In this document: positions 8,864-18,272 of the stretch, one piece after another
Numbering within the stretch: the stretch's first letter is position 1
Layout: every line of letters starts with the position of its first letter
Assembly: GCA_036405135.1 (NCBI GenBank)
Contig: DASWYF010000036.1
Coordinates: 1 to 64,000, forward strand
Direction of reading: 5' to 3'
Length of the DNA: 64,000 nucleotides
From: Verrucomicrobiia bacterium
Lineage (GTDB): Bacteria; Verrucomicrobiota; Verrucomicrobiia; Limisphaerales; JAEYXS01
Program-made: the position numbers and the translations under genes
The notes under the pieces: model-generated
The model's input: only the letters and a program-made list of their open reading frames with translations
Database searches by the model: none
Told to the model about the DNA's origin: nothing

Positions 8864-9619
8864 GTGACCACCTCCGAAGCCGCCCAACTGCTCGAACGTT
8901 TCCGCGCCGGTGAACTGGACAAGGCCGACGTTCTGCGCGCTTTCCAAGGTGCCCCCATCGCGGACATCGGCTTCGCTCAAGTGGACACCCATCGCGCCCT
9001 GCGAAACGGTTTCCCCGAAGTCATCTTCGGCAGCGGTAAGACACCGGAACAAACCGTCGCCATCGCGAAAGTGATCGTCGCTCGCGATCAACGGGTGCTC
9101 ATCACCCGCGTGAATGAAAAGCAGGTCAAATTGCTCAAACGCAAGTTCAAGAATGCGTTACATCATGAAACAGCCTGTTGCGTGACCATAGAGAAGAAGC
9201 CTCTCGCCAAGCGTCCCGGCACCATCGCCGTAGTGACTGCTGGCACCAGCGATTTGCCTGTGGCCGAAGAAGCCGCCCTCACCGCTGAAACGATGGGCAA
9301 CAATGTCCAACGGGTTTACGATGTCGGCGTGGCTGGATTGCATCGTCTGCTGAATCGCATCGAAGATTTGCGCAAAGCCAACGTGCTCGTCGTCGTCGCA
9401 GGCATGGAAGGTGCCTTGCCCAGCGTCGTTGCAGGATTAGTCTCCCGCCCCGTGATCGCCGTTCCCACCAGCATTGGTTATGGTGCGAACTTCGGCGGGC
9501 TTGCTGCCTTGCTCGGTATGTTGACCAGTTGCGGCAGCGGTGTGACCGTGGTGAATATCGACAACGGTTTCGGTGCCGGTTACGCTGCCAGCCAGATCAA
9601 TTCACTCGCTGCCGGTTGA
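8864..9619 (+). CDS. larB: Nickel-pincer cofactor biosynthesis protein LarB
   Basis: A 251-residue protein with a GTG start. In the established pathway LarB carboxylates and hydrolyses nicotinic acid adenine dinucleotide to pyridinium-3,5-dicarboxylate mononucleotide, the first step towards the nickel-pincer nucleotide of lactate racemase. The C-terminal two thirds resembles PurE: VVTAGTSDLPVAEEAA, then AGMEGALPSVVAGLV, then AVPTSIGYGANFGGLAALL, and the Gly-rich end VNIDNGFGAGYAAS. Length is that of the family. larC follows after 22 bp. Neither larE nor a larA-type racemase is in the window, so they must be elsewhere if the pathway is complete. Confidence 0.95.
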   Translation: MTTSEAAQLLERFRAGELDKADVLRAFQGAPIADIGFAQVDTHRALRNGFPEVIFGSGKTPEQTVAIAKVIVARDQRVLITRVNEKQVKLLKRKFKNALHHETACCVTIEKKPLAKRPGTIAVVTAGTSDLPVAEEAALTAETMGNNVQRVYDVGVAGLHRLLNRIEDLRKANVLVVVAGMEGALPSVVAGLVSRPVIAVPTSIGYGANFGGLAALLGMLTSCGSGVTVVNIDNGFGAGYAASQINSLAAG

Positions 9620-9641
9620 TAGCGGCGTAGCGATCGTGAGC

Positions 9642-10979
9642 ATGAAAACACTTTACCTCGACATCTTCAGCGGCATCAGCGGCGACATGTTTCTCGGTGC
9701 CATGGTGGACCTCGGCGTAGATGTCGCCGTGCTGAAACGCGAGATCGGCAAGCTCGGCGTCTCCGGTTATCACATCACCACCGCCCGTCGTCAGAAATCG
9801 AACATCGAAGGTGTGAAGTTCGATGTGCATCTCGTGGAGGAAGATGTCGATGCCTGTGACTCTACCGATCACAGCCACTCACATTCCCACTCTCACGAGC
9901 ATGGTCACTCGCACTCCCACGGACACGACCACAGCCATTCTCACAGTCACGAACCCGCTGCCGGTCAGTCGCCCTCACACACGCACGAAGGCAACCGCAA
10001 CTATCGCCAGATCAAAGAACTGATCCAGCAAAGTGCGCTGTCCGATTGGGTGAAACAAAAGGCCATCGCCGTGTTTCATCGTGTGGCCGTTGCTGAAGGC
10101 AAGGTGCATGGCATGCCGCCGGAAGACGTTCATTTTCACGAAGTCGGCGCGGTGGACAGCATCGTGGACATTATCGGTGCTTGCATAGCTCTGGAAATGC
10201 TCGGCAGACCGCGCGTTCTTGCTGCTCATGTCGTGGAAGGCACTGGCTGGGTGAACTGCGCACATGGCCGCTTCCCTGTTCCCACTACAGCCACTCTAGA
10301 AATCCTCGGCGCACGCGGCATCGCGCTAACGCAATGCGAAGAACCGCACGAACTCGTCACACCAACTGGTGCTGCCCTGCTCGCGGAGTTCGTTGAACAC
10401 TTCGGTCCGATGCAAGGATTGGTCGCCAGCCGTGTCGGTTATGGACTTGGCACGCGCGACAACAAAACGCGCCCGAATGTCTTGCGCGCCGTCCTGACCG
10501 ATTCCGTTTCTGCTTCTTCGCCACACGATTGGGAAATCGACACCATCGCTGTGCTGGAAACCAATCTCGATGACGTGCCTGCCGAGGTGCTGGGCAACTT
10601 TGTAGAGAAAGCCCTCGCCGCGGGTGCGCTAGATGTGTTCCACACGCCCATCCAGATGAAGAAGAACCGCCCCGGTGTACTGCTCACTGTGCTGTGCGCG
10701 CGCGATGACGCGGACCGTTACTCTCACCTGATGCTCTGCGAGACCAGCGCGTTCGGTGTGCGCCGCAGTTATGTCGAGCGCCGCAAGCTCCATCGTGAGA
10801 TGATCACCGTGGTCACGCCTTACGGTCCTGTGGAAGTGAAAGTAGGACGTCTCGATGGCAAGCCCGTCCAGCGCGCTCCTGAATACGAGACCTGCAAACG
10901 CCTCGCTTACGCCGCCGATGTGCCGGTCAAAGAAGTCATTTTCGCGGCGCAAGCCGCTGCCTTGAACCAGATACTATGA
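9642..10979 (+). CDS. larC: Nickel-pincer cofactor biosynthesis protein LarC (nickel insertase)
   Basis: A 445-residue protein from the ATG at 9642, beginning MKTLYLDIFSGISGDMFLGA, the family hallmark. LarC inserts nickel into the sulfurated pincer nucleotide in a CTP-dependent reaction. Around residues 78-130 lies a very His-rich segment with repeated HSHSH and HGHSH, a likely nickel-binding tract. In lactobacilli larC is split and needs a programmed frameshift; here the frame is continuous. The downstream part has FHEVGAVDSIVDIIG and ETNLDDVPAEVLG, both typical. The stop overlaps the start of the next gene (ATGA), so the two are translationally coupled. Confidence 0.95.
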   Translation: MKTLYLDIFSGISGDMFLGAMVDLGVDVAVLKREIGKLGVSGYHITTARRQKSNIEGVKFDVHLVEEDVDACDSTDHSHSHSHSHEHGHSHSHGHDHSHSHSHEPAAGQSPSHTHEGNRNYRQIKELIQQSALSDWVKQKAIAVFHRVAVAEGKVHGMPPEDVHFHEVGAVDSIVDIIGACIALEMLGRPRVLAAHVVEGTGWVNCAHGRFPVPTTATLEILGARGIALTQCEEPHELVTPTGAALLAEFVEHFGPMQGLVASRVGYGLGTRDNKTRPNVLRAVLTDSVSASSPHDWEIDTIAVLETNLDDVPAEVLGNFVEKALAAGALDVFHTPIQMKKNRPGVLLTVLCARDDADRYSHLMLCETSAFGVRRSYVERRKLHREMITVVTPYGPVEVKVGRLDGKPVQRAPEYETCKRLAYAADVPVKEVIFAAQAAALNQIL

Positions 10980-11227
10980 TTGACGCCAAATTGCTGAACA
11001 TCCTCTGCTGCCCAGAAACTCACCAGCCTTTGCACATGGCCGATGCAGCCCTCGTGCAATCGCTCAATCAACAGATCACCGCCGGCACTTTGAAAGCCCG
11101 AAATGGTCATCCGGTCAAGACCAAGCTGGATAGTGCCCTCATCCGCGAAGACAAAAAAGTCATCTACCCCATCATCCACAAACTTCCCATCCTGCTCGTA
11201 GAAGAAGGCGTCATCTTGTCCTCCTAA
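10976..11227 (+). CDS. Trm112-family small protein
   Basis: An 83-residue protein starting MIDAKLLNILCCPETHQPL and ending with YPIIHKLPILLVEEG. These are the two conserved parts of the Trm112/UPF0434 fold. In eukaryotes and archaea Trm112 stabilises several methyltransferases; bacterial homologues are little known. Only one Cys pair is visible (CC near residue 11) and the second zinc-ligand pair is missing, so zinc binding is doubtful. The central part is longer than in the shortest family members. It overlaps larC by 4 bp. Confidence 0.85.
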   Translation: MIDAKLLNILCCPETHQPLHMADAALVQSLNQQITAGTLKARNGHPVKTKLDSALIREDKKVIYPIIHKLPILLVEEGVILSS

Positions 11228-11267
11228 TACTTATGGCCAGTGCGCACCAAATGCACCGTCTCTCAAA

Positions 11268-11630
11268 TCACCTCACCTCATCCACAACCGTCAGATAAAC
11301 CTTCCCGTCCCTCACCTCGACCGGTAGCGCCTTCAACGATGCTCCCTGGCACGGCCCACGCGTGCACAAGCCCGTCTCCGGCTCATAAAGTGCCCCATGC
11401 GACTGGCAGAGGATCAGCTTTTTCTCCCGCGATAAAAAATGTCCGCTGCCTGAATCCAGCTTCACTGGCAGATGACGGCATTGGTTCTCGTAACAACGCA
11501 GCCCCACTTTCGTCAGCAGCAGAAAGCCATCGCGCCGGATGCCGTCCTGACGATAAACGAACGTGATCACCTTTCCTTCGGCGACATCCGCTGCGTTGGC
11601 GATAAATTGTTCAGCCATCGTCGCGAGCAT
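11268..11630 (-). CDS. Rieske [2Fe-2S] domain protein
   Basis: About 120 residues from the ATG at 11630, which has GAGGAAG just upstream; a TTG at 11654 would add eight residues. It contains the Rieske ligands CRH, then about 22 residues later CQSH, binding a 2Fe-2S cluster through two Cys and two His. The spacing between the pairs is longer than the usual 15-17 residues. The end is EVRDGKVYL, as in ferredoxin-like Rieske proteins of ring dioxygenase and nitrite reductase small-subunit type. There is no signal peptide or membrane anchor, so it is probably a soluble electron carrier. No partner oxygenase is adjacent; its role is unknown. Confidence 0.85.
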   Translation of the reverse strand: MLATMAEQFIANAADVAEGKVITFVYRQDGIRRDGFLLLTKVGLRCYENQCRHLPVKLDSGSGHFLSREKKLILCQSHGALYEPETGLCTRGPCQGASLKALPVEVRDGKVYLTVVDEVR

Positions 11631-11711
11631 TTCTTCCTCAAGCCGTAAAAACAAGCCGCCGTTTCATCCGGTTGTTGCTACATCTCCGCCAAGCTCTTAC
11701 CTTCTCGCGCG

Positions 11712-12239
11712 ATGCAACCGTTTGAACTCGTCAAGTATTGCCCGCGTTGCGGACATCCCGGAGGAGCTCCGGCAATCCCCTTTAAATGCACCAGTTGCCA
11801 GCTCACTCTGTTCTTCAATCCCACAGTTTCCGCCTCTGCATTTGTGGTTCTGGCAGATGGGCATCTGCTTTTGATACGCCGCGCGAAAAATCCGGGTAAA
11901 GGACTCTTGGGCACCATCGGCGGTTTTGTTGACCGGGGTGAAACCGCGGAGGAGGCATTGCGAAGGGAAATACGCGAAGAGGTGCATCTGGAAGTGGATA
12001 CGATCGAATACCTAACCTCATCCACGAACAACTACGTCTACGGCGGCATCACCTATCCCGTGCTCGACCTGTTCTTCATCTGCCGCGCTGCTCCAGCCAG
12101 CCAGCCGCAGGTGGGTGATGGCGTAGATTCTCTCGTTTCTCGAAAGATCACGGATATTCAGGAAGATGAAATGGCCTTTGATTCCATCAAAACAGCGCTT
12201 AGAGCCCTGAACAAGCACCCGGAAAAACTACGGGATTGA
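11712..12239 (+). CDS. NUDIX hydrolase with N-terminal zinc ribbon
   Basis: A 175-residue protein. The N-terminus has two Cys pairs (CPRCG and CTSC) forming a zinc ribbon, as in NudC-like NADH pyrophosphatases. The NUDIX box is intact: GFVDRGETAEEALRREIREE fits G-x5-E-x7-R-E-x2-E-E and binds the catalytic metal. Such enzymes cleave a nucleoside diphosphate linked to another group. The substrate cannot be named: the protein is shorter than NudC, and the NudC-specific SQPWPFPxS motif is not seen. It stands alone between the minus-strand Rieske gene and the lipoprotein gene. Confidence 0.92.
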   Translation: MQPFELVKYCPRCGHPGGAPAIPFKCTSCQLTLFFNPTVSASAFVVLADGHLLLIRRAKNPGKGLLGTIGGFVDRGETAEEALRREIREEVHLEVDTIEYLTSSTNNYVYGGITYPVLDLFFICRAAPASQPQVGDGVDSLVSRKITDIQEDEMAFDSIKTALRALNKHPEKLRD

Positions 12240-12301
12240 TGGTATTTCCCACATCACCCCCCATAAAATCCACATCCCAAAACACAAAAACCCTTGTCAT
12301 T

Positions 12302-12334
12302 CGAGAGTTTTGCCTTCTTACTCTGCAACTCTCG
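12302..12334. promoter_or_regulatory. Inverted repeat upstream of the lipoprotein gene
   Basis: CGAGAGTT at 12302-12309 is perfectly complementary to AACTCTCG at 12327-12334 across a 17-base spacer, about 65 bp before the ATG at 12398. It could be an operator or a leader hairpin. There is no T-run, so a terminator for the NUDIX gene is less likely. Confidence 0.3.
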
Positions 12335-12397
12335 CAGCCGTATCGCGTAACCTTTCAAGGGAGACGCACGTCTTGCGGGAGTAAGTAAAGACGTATC

Positions 12398-12910
12398 ATG
12401 AGCCGTATTTGTTGTAATTTGTTGGCTGTCGGTATCGCTGTGATTTTGGTCGGATGTGGTGATCAGGAAACTGAAACTGTCGTTCCCTCCCCAGCTCAAC
12501 CTCAAACTGCCAGTGTAGAGGCTTCTGCCCCCGCGCCTGCTGCCGTGGAATTGCTTCCCTCTGGAGGCAGCATTCCGGCGGTTGCGGCACCCGCTGTCAG
12601 CGGCGCCACAGCTGCCGCCATTCCTCGTGATCCTAATGAGGTCATCGTGGAAGGCAGCGCCCAGGATCCGAACGTCCTGCCCGCCGGTTTCATCCCGAAG
12701 CCCCCTGCTCTACAGTACGTGAAGAACGGCCAGCCCAATCTCGAAGCCCTCTCTGAAGCGCTTCAGGTCTATTGCATGTGGAAAAAGGCCGTCCCCTCGG
12801 ACATGCAGGAGCTGGTCACGAGCAAATACTTGCCCAGTCTGCCTGAGCTTCCTCCCGGAAAGAAGTACGGGATCAATTCCCAAACCTTGACGGTCGCCAT
12901 CGTCGAGTAA
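12398..12910 (+). CDS. Predicted lipoprotein of unknown function, next to a pseudopilin
   Basis: A 170-residue protein with a lipoprotein signal ([20 protein letters not shown]; the lipobox Cys is C20), so it should be exported and lipid-anchored. A Pro/Ala/Val-rich low-complexity stretch of about 70 residues follows. The last 60 residues form a compact domain, [20 protein letters not shown] then [16 protein letters not shown]. It is reminiscent of the small helical segment seen beside verrucomicrobial prepilin-like proteins. The pseudopilin gene starts 28 bp downstream on the same strand, so the two probably act together. Function is not recognised. Confidence 0.75.
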   Translation: MSRICCNLLAVGIAVILVGCGDQETETVVPSPAQPQTASVEASAPAPAAVELLPSGGSIPAVAAPAVSGATAAAIPRDPNEVIVEGSAQDPNVLPAGFIPKPPALQYVKNGQPNLEALSEALQVYCMWKKAVPSDMQELVTSKYLPSLPELPPGKKYGINSQTLTVAIVE

Positions 12911-12938
12911 GCCGTTTTCAACTCCTAGCCCCAGTATT

Positions 12939-13829
12939 ATGTCACACTCCGTCCGTACCCGTCGTGCTGCCTTCACGCTCATCGAGCTGCTGGTAGTGAT
13001 CGCCATCATCGCCATCCTGGCAGGCATGCTCCTGCCCGCGCTTGCCAAAGCCAAGACCAAGGCGATGACCACCAAGTGCATGAACAACCTCAAGCAGCTT
13101 GCCGTCGGCACCACCATGTATACCGATGACAACGCGGACAAGCTGCCTTATGCCGGCATCCGTCTCACCAGCTGGAATCCCGATATCTCCTGGGACGATT
13201 TGCTGAACTCCTACGTGGGCGGCACTTGGGATGACAACCAGAAGCGCGGCACCCGCGGTGGCGGTACGAATGCTCTCGCAGTCTTGATGTGCCCTACCGA
13301 CAGGATCGAGATCGCCAGCTACGCGACCACCGGACGCCGCCGCACCTACGCGATGGCCCGCCATAACATGGGCAGCTTCCAGATCGGCGGCCGCAACCCC
13401 GGCGCTGCAGACTGGCCGCCGAATCCGGCCAACCGCACGGCCATCGGCCTGCAATGGAACAACCTCAGTTCCATGGCCCCCAAGTGGGATTCGCGCGATG
13501 CGATCACCGCCGGTGCCCCCAACCCCCGCTTCCAACTCGCTGTGCGCGCCCGCATGGTGCAGGATCCCTCCGACGTGATCGTGCTCTCCGAACGTCCGGG
13601 TCCCGGCAACATCGCCGGTTGCAATGACACCTACACGTTGAACGCTCCGAATGAACATTTCGACGCGACCGGCGGCATCTACACCTTGCAGGAATACCAC
13701 AATGCCATGGTGAACTACCAATTCCTCGACGGTCATGCAGAAACCCTGCCGCCGCTGAAGACCTTGGGACAGACGAACATCAACAACACCCTGCAGACGG
13801 GCATGTGGTCCATCCTGTCAAACGACTAA
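12939..13829 (+). CDS. Type II secretion / pilin-like protein with H-X9-DG motif
   Basis: A 296-residue protein with a classic prepilin N-terminus: a short basic leader (SVRTRRAA), then [20 protein letters not shown]. The residue before the cleavage site is Ala rather than Gly, which is common in this phylum. After the hydrophobic helix comes [11 protein letters not shown] and a globular domain. The C-terminal [12 protein letters not shown] fits the H-X9-DG motif of the prepilin-processing-associated family abundant in Verrucomicrobia, Lentisphaerae and Planctomycetes. The paralogues are numerous in such genomes and their individual roles are unknown. The gene ends at a strong terminator shared with the convergent gene. 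Confidence 0.93.
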   Translation: MSHSVRTRRAAFTLIELLVVIAIIAILAGMLLPALAKAKTKAMTTKCMNNLKQLAVGTTMYTDDNADKLPYAGIRLTSWNPDISWDDLLNSYVGGTWDDNQKRGTRGGGTNALAVLMCPTDRIEIASYATTGRRRTYAMARHNMGSFQIGGRNPGAADWPPNPANRTAIGLQWNNLSSMAPKWDSRDAITAGAPNPRFQLAVRARMVQDPSDVIVLSERPGPGNIAGCNDTYTLNAPNEHFDATGGIYTLQEYHNAMVNYQFLDGHAETLPPLKTLGQTNINNTLQTGMWSILSND

Positions 13830-13845
13830 GAAGTCTTTAACCAAA

Positions 13846-13882
13846 AAAACGGCGCATCCGCAAGGGTGCGCCGTTTTGTTTT
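13846..13882. terminator. Bidirectional rho-independent terminator
   Basis: AAAACGGCGCA (13846-13856) pairs perfectly with TGCGCCGTTTT (13867-13877) around a 10-base loop. T-rich sequence follows on the plus strand and an A-run precedes it, so it can end both the pseudopilin transcript and the convergent minus-strand gene. Confidence 0.9.
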
Positions 13883-13890
13883 TCAGATCG

Positions 13891-16800
13891 TCACTTCTTC
13901 GCCAGCGCTTCCAGATAATCCAGCAACGAAGCGAATTCCTTCACATTCAGATTTCCCGCCAGCCCTTCCGGCATCAGCGATTTCTCCAGCTTCTGCCGTT
14001 TCGCGATGTCCTTCACGGCGATCGTGATCTCTTGTGCCGCCACGTTGCGAATCACCACTTTGTCCGCTGCTTCCAGCGTCACGAAGCCTTCATACTCCGT
14101 CTCGTCTTTCAGCACGAAACTGCTCGTCACAAATCCCTGTGCGAGCGTCTTGCCGGGCACCAGCACGGCTTCTGCCAGTTCCGGACGCTTGTAAGTCGTG
14201 GCGATGTTGCCGAGATAAGGACCGCGTTGCGGTTCATCCGTCCGCACCGTATGGCACAGCACGCATCCCTGCTGCGTGAACAACTGCTCGCCCACCTTCA
14301 CATCCCCTTTCGTCTTCAGCACTGCGGCTATGACATCGGCGATCTTCATGTCCACGATGAGCTTATCATGCGCCGCTGGCTTGTCCTTGGCCGGGTCGAG
14401 CTTGAGCGTATTCGCTGCGGCCTTGGCGGCTTTCGCTACTTCTTTGTTCGAATCATCCAAGGCCATCAACACCTTGTCCTTGTAAGGACGGAACTCCACT
14501 GCCTGTACGGCTTTCAAGATTTGCGCACGCCGTGCTGGATCATTCCAGCCGTTGTCCAACGCCGCCTTCGCCGCTTCCTTTGCTTCTGGTGAGGCGTTCT
14601 TGCGATCCGCGATCTTCAACAACGCCGCATCCGCCAGCACTGATGTCTCGTTATTCAGCTTGGCCGCTTCCGCCGTCAGCACCGCATGCTGGCTGTCGAG
14701 CTTCGTCGAATTCATGAACGCTTCCCGCGCCAAACGCCGTTCGCGTTCCGAACCCGTGCTTTGCTCTTTCTTCACCTGTGCCAGCTTCGGCAGCGCAGCG
14801 AGCATTGCTCTCACCGCTTCGGCGCTGTCTGATTTCGCCAGCGCGATGACCGCGTTCGCCCGCGCCACATCCGGCGTGTTCTCTTCCGTCGCCGCCTTGA
14901 CTAGCAATGGCATGGCATTCACAGGAATCTTCTCTGCACGCGAAAGCTGGCCGACCGCCGCTGGTATAAGCGTGGCATCTTGCATCGCCAACTTCACCAC
15001 GCGCTCCACCGTATGGTTCGATTGTATCTTGTGCCGGTTGAATTCCGCCACCAGATGGGCTGCTTCCTCACCTTTCGCTGTTGCCAGCACACCTTTCAAA
15101 GTCGCCGCAATCTTCGCCGTCTCCGCCCATTCCACCGTGGAGTAGTAAGGCCCAGTCGTATCTGGACGTGTGCCCCAAGAGTCGCCCGTCCACGCACCTT
15201 CCTTGAAATGCAAGCGGCAGAGCGCCGTGAGCAAGCCCTTGCGCCGCGCCAAGTCCGTTTCCTTGCCCAATCGCGCAATCAAACCATCAACGACTTTCGC
15301 GTCATGCAACGAACGCAAAACCTGCAACGCACCAAACCGCTGCGCCTCGTTCACACCCGTCGTATCCACCACGGCGAAGCACGCCTCTGCCGCCTGCAAA
15401 CGCTTCAACGCCTGATACGTCGTGTGTGCGATGATCGCATCACTATCACCGAGCAGCGGCGTCAGCGCACCCGCATTCTCCACCTTGCCTAAGCGGGCTA
15501 AAGCCACCACGGCTTCCTTGCGCGTGCGGGCATCGGTGGATTTCAAACCTGCCAGCAAAGGCTTCACCGGCACATTCGCCAATTGATCTTCGCGATCTGT
15601 CAAAGCACGGATGGCCCAAGCGGCAATCGTTGCATCATTCGTCAGCTTCGCGATGGTGTCTGTCGCTTTTTCGCCCAAGCCCTGCTTCAATGCGAACAAC
15701 GCAGCGATGCGTGAAGCCAGTGGCTTCGCCGTATCCGCCGCCAGTGCCGTCAGAGATTTCACCGCCTCATCCTTCAAACCCTTGCGCACCAAAGTCCGCT
15801 GCGCTTCCAGACGACGGCGCGCGCTCGGGGATTCAAGCAGCTTCACCAGCTCCGCATCCGAAGCTTTTGCAAAATCCGGTAGCTTCGCAGGCGTGAATCC
15901 CGTGGGCGTCACGCGTACGATGTAGCCTACGTCCGGTCCCGACCAGTTGAACGTCGCCCCCTTCCAACTCGCCACGAATATCTGCGTGGAGGCATCCACG
16001 TCCAAGTCTGTCACGCGTGTCGCTCCTACAAACTCTGCTGGCTTCTCCGTCTCCTTATATGTCGCACCATCCGGCGCGACCGTGTGACGATAGACGAAGT
16101 TGCGCCCCCAATCCGCCGTATAAGGCAGGTTATTCCATGCAGCAGGCATGCCCGGTTCATCGATCCATGCGGCACCACAACCTGAACCGCCACCGTAATC
16201 TGCCAGCGGCTTGATATGATCTTCCGGAAAGTTTTTGTAAAAGGACGGATAACCATGCTCCGTCAAGCCGCCGAAGTGATGGAAACGCACATCCCAGCCG
16301 CCACCATCGTTCGTATTATCGCGCGCGAAGGCGTCGAGCAATGGGCTCACCGCTGCTTCCAGAATATTACGCGTGCCTCGCGCGTAGAGTTCCAAACCTG
16401 TGCCGTCAGGGCGAACACGGATGATACCACCTGCACGCAACTGCAGCTTCCGCCCATCCGTGCCTTCCGCTTCCATGAAACCGAAATCACCGATCGCCGC
16501 ATAAATCCAGCCATCGATGCCCAGCTCAATACCGTTTGAAGTATGGTCCGCTGGACGATCCTTGAAAGTGAACGCGATGTTCTTCACCAATATCTTTTGT
16601 TCATCCGCCACGCCATCACCGTCCTTGTCGATGAAGGCGCTGATGTGCGGCGGGTGCAGCACATAGATGCGGTCGTGATCCCACACGAGACCGCGCGGTG
16701 AATCCACGTTGGCCACGAATTTCTTCGACTCGTCCGCCTTGCCGTCACCATCCGTGTCCCGGAGGCGCACGATGGAACCGCGGTTTGCCTCCCGGCCCAG

Positions 16801-18180
16801 CGAGCCGTTACCATCACTGGAGACATACACGGTGCCATCGGGCGCCGCCGCCACATAGACGGGGTAATTCACCATCGGCGGCTTGGCGAAGAGGTTCGCT
16901 TCGAACCCGTTCGCCACCTTCACTTCCTTGAGCAACGGCTCCCGTTCGAGAGCCGCCTCCTTTGCGCTGAGCTTTTCGGTTTGCGTGCTGTAAACCTCGA
17001 ACTCCCAGATGCTGCCCCAGCCGCCACCGGCCTTGCCGAGATAGGACACGCGCACGTAGCGGATACCCTCGGCATTGAAGTCGTGCGCATACGGTCCGTT
17101 CTTATCCGTCTTGGAAGCATCCACCAATGTCTTCCACTCCTTGCCATCCGCGGAACCTTCCACCTTGTGGAAATATTTCGCGCCTTCGAATTCCCAAGAG
17201 ACTTTCACGCCGGTCAACTTTGTCGACGCGCCGAGGTCCACTTCGAGCCATTCTTTGTCGCTCGGCCCATTGGCGCACCAACGCGTGGAGGCATCACCAT
17301 CGAAGGCTTTCGCGGCCAAGTTACCCTTGCCTGATTCTTCGCTGGAAGCCTTCGCCATTTTGCCACGCGCGATGTTCGAGCGCTTGGCCGGTGGCGTGTA
17401 GGTTTTGTGGTAAGCCTTGTCATCCAGCTTGCCGCAGGCCCAGAGCAGACCGCGCGTGAGCAAGGTCAGATAACGGTCATCGCCCACGGTGCCGTTGTTA
17501 TGGCCCAGCGTGGTGCTGAAAACACGGGTCTTTTCATGCTCATTCGCCCACACCACGACGGCTTCCACGGCCTTCATCGTGCCATCTTTCTGCGGCACCA
17601 TCTGGATGCCTTTCGCCAACGGTGTGGCCGTCGGGAAGATCTTGATGTTGTTGTAGAGTTCTTCCTTGATGGTGGTCCAGTTCTCCAAGCCCTTTGTGAT
17701 CGGGTGATCTTTGTTCGTGAAGTCGATAGCGATTGGCTCCTGCGGACCGTGGCCGGTAGAGTGGATGCCCACGAACTTGAACCATTCATCCGTGCCAATG
17801 CGGTAAGAGTGCATCGCGCAGTGGAGGTTCACAGCAGGAATGGTCTTGTGCGCATTCATGATGTTCTGGAAATACGGGATCTCCTTCACATCCGCCGAGC
17901 ACTCATCGTGGATCACGATGTCGTAACCCTTCGCCCAATCCGGGTTATCGTAGATATCGAAACGGGCTTTCGTGGATTTGTCCGCTGTGTAGATGACATC
18001 TACCGTCACATTCGCACGGGCTTCGAGACCGTTTTTCAACAGGTCTTTCTGCGTGGCGTAATCATGACAACAACCGCCCGCGATCAGCAGGGCGCGCAAG
18101 GGTTTAGGAAGAGGCTTTTCCGCACTGAACCCCGTCAGTGACAGGAACAATACGGCCATGATGGCGATACGGATTTGCAT
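13891..18180 (-). CDS. Giant secreted protein: ThuA + F5/8C + beta-propeller + HEAT + cytochrome c
   Basis: A 1429-residue protein with a signal peptide (residues 1-20). The domain order read by eye is as follows. A ThuA-like amidotransferase-fold domain, about 28-255, holds IHDECSADVKEIPYF and NLHCAMHSYR. A discoidin/F5/8C carbohydrate-binding domain, about 268-400, holds AKAFDGDASTRWCA. A PVC-type glucose-dehydrogenase-like propeller, about 415-775, holds DTDGDGKADE and GIELGIDGWIYAAIGD. HEAT-like helical repeats run from about 780 to 1260. A C-terminal Pirellula/Verrucomicrobium-type haem domain carries the CxxCH motif CVLCH. Such proteins are thought to act in periplasmic carbohydrate oxidation. 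The substrate is unknown. Confidence 0.92.
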   Translation of the reverse strand: MQIRIAIMAVLFLSLTGFSAEKPLPKPLRALLIAGGCCHDYATQKDLLKNGLEARANVTVDVIYTADKSTKARFDIYDNPDWAKGYDIVIHDECSADVKEIPYFQNIMNAHKTIPAVNLHCAMHSYRIGTDEWFKFVGIHSTGHGPQEPIAIDFTNKDHPITKGLENWTTIKEELYNNIKIFPTATPLAKGIQMVPQKDGTMKAVEAVVVWANEHEKTRVFSTTLGHNNGTVGDDRYLTLLTRGLLWACGKLDDKAYHKTYTPPAKRSNIARGKMAKASSEESGKGNLAAKAFDGDASTRWCANGPSDKEWLEVDLGASTKLTGVKVSWEFEGAKYFHKVEGSADGKEWKTLVDASKTDKNGPYAHDFNAEGIRYVRVSYLGKAGGGWGSIWEFEVYSTQTEKLSAKEAALEREPLLKEVKVANGFEANLFAKPPMVNYPVYVAAAPDGTVYVSSDGNGSLGREANRGSIVRLRDTDGDGKADESKKFVANVDSPRGLVWDHDRIYVLHPPHISAFIDKDGDGVADEQKILVKNIAFTFKDRPADHTSNGIELGIDGWIYAAIGDFGFMEAEGTDGRKLQLRAGGIIRVRPDGTGLELYARGTRNILEAAVSPLLDAFARDNTNDGGGWDVRFHHFGGLTEHGYPSFYKNFPEDHIKPLADYGGGSGCGAAWIDEPGMPAAWNNLPYTADWGRNFVYRHTVAPDGATYKETEKPAEFVGATRVTDLDVDASTQIFVASWKGATFNWSGPDVGYIVRVTPTGFTPAKLPDFAKASDAELVKLLESPSARRRLEAQRTLVRKGLKDEAVKSLTALAADTAKPLASRIAALFALKQGLGEKATDTIAKLTNDATIAAWAIRALTDREDQLANVPVKPLLAGLKSTDARTRKEAVVALARLGKVENAGALTPLLGDSDAIIAHTTYQALKRLQAAEACFAVVDTTGVNEAQRFGALQVLRSLHDAKVVDGLIARLGKETDLARRKGLLTALCRLHFKEGAWTGDSWGTRPDTTGPYYSTVEWAETAKIAATLKGVLATAKGEEAAHLVAEFNRHKIQSNHTVERVVKLAMQDATLIPAAVGQLSRAEKIPVNAMPLLVKAATEENTPDVARANAVIALAKSDSAEAVRAMLAALPKLAQVKKEQSTGSERERRLAREAFMNSTKLDSQHAVLTAEAAKLNNETSVLADAALLKIADRKNASPEAKEAAKAALDNGWNDPARRAQILKAVQAVEFRPYKDKVLMALDDSNKEVAKAAKAAANTLKLDPAKDKPAAHDKLIVDMKIADVIAAVLKTKGDVKVGEQLFTQQGCVLCHTVRTDEPQRGPYLGNIATTYKRPELAEAVLVPGKTLAQGFVTSSFVLKDETEYEGFVTLEAADKVVIRNVAAQEITIAVKDIAKRQKLEKSLMPEGLAGNLNVKEFASLLDYLEALAKK

Positions 18181-18272
18181 AGCTTGAAGGGGCTAGAGTG
18201 ACGAGACAGGGATGGGCGGAAAAGGAAAAAGCATCCACACACGAAAAAGAGATTAGATGATGCCAGAAAAAC

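Noticed and set aside
9642..10979. Programmed frameshift in larC, as in lactobacilli
   Set aside because: The frame is continuous from start to stop.
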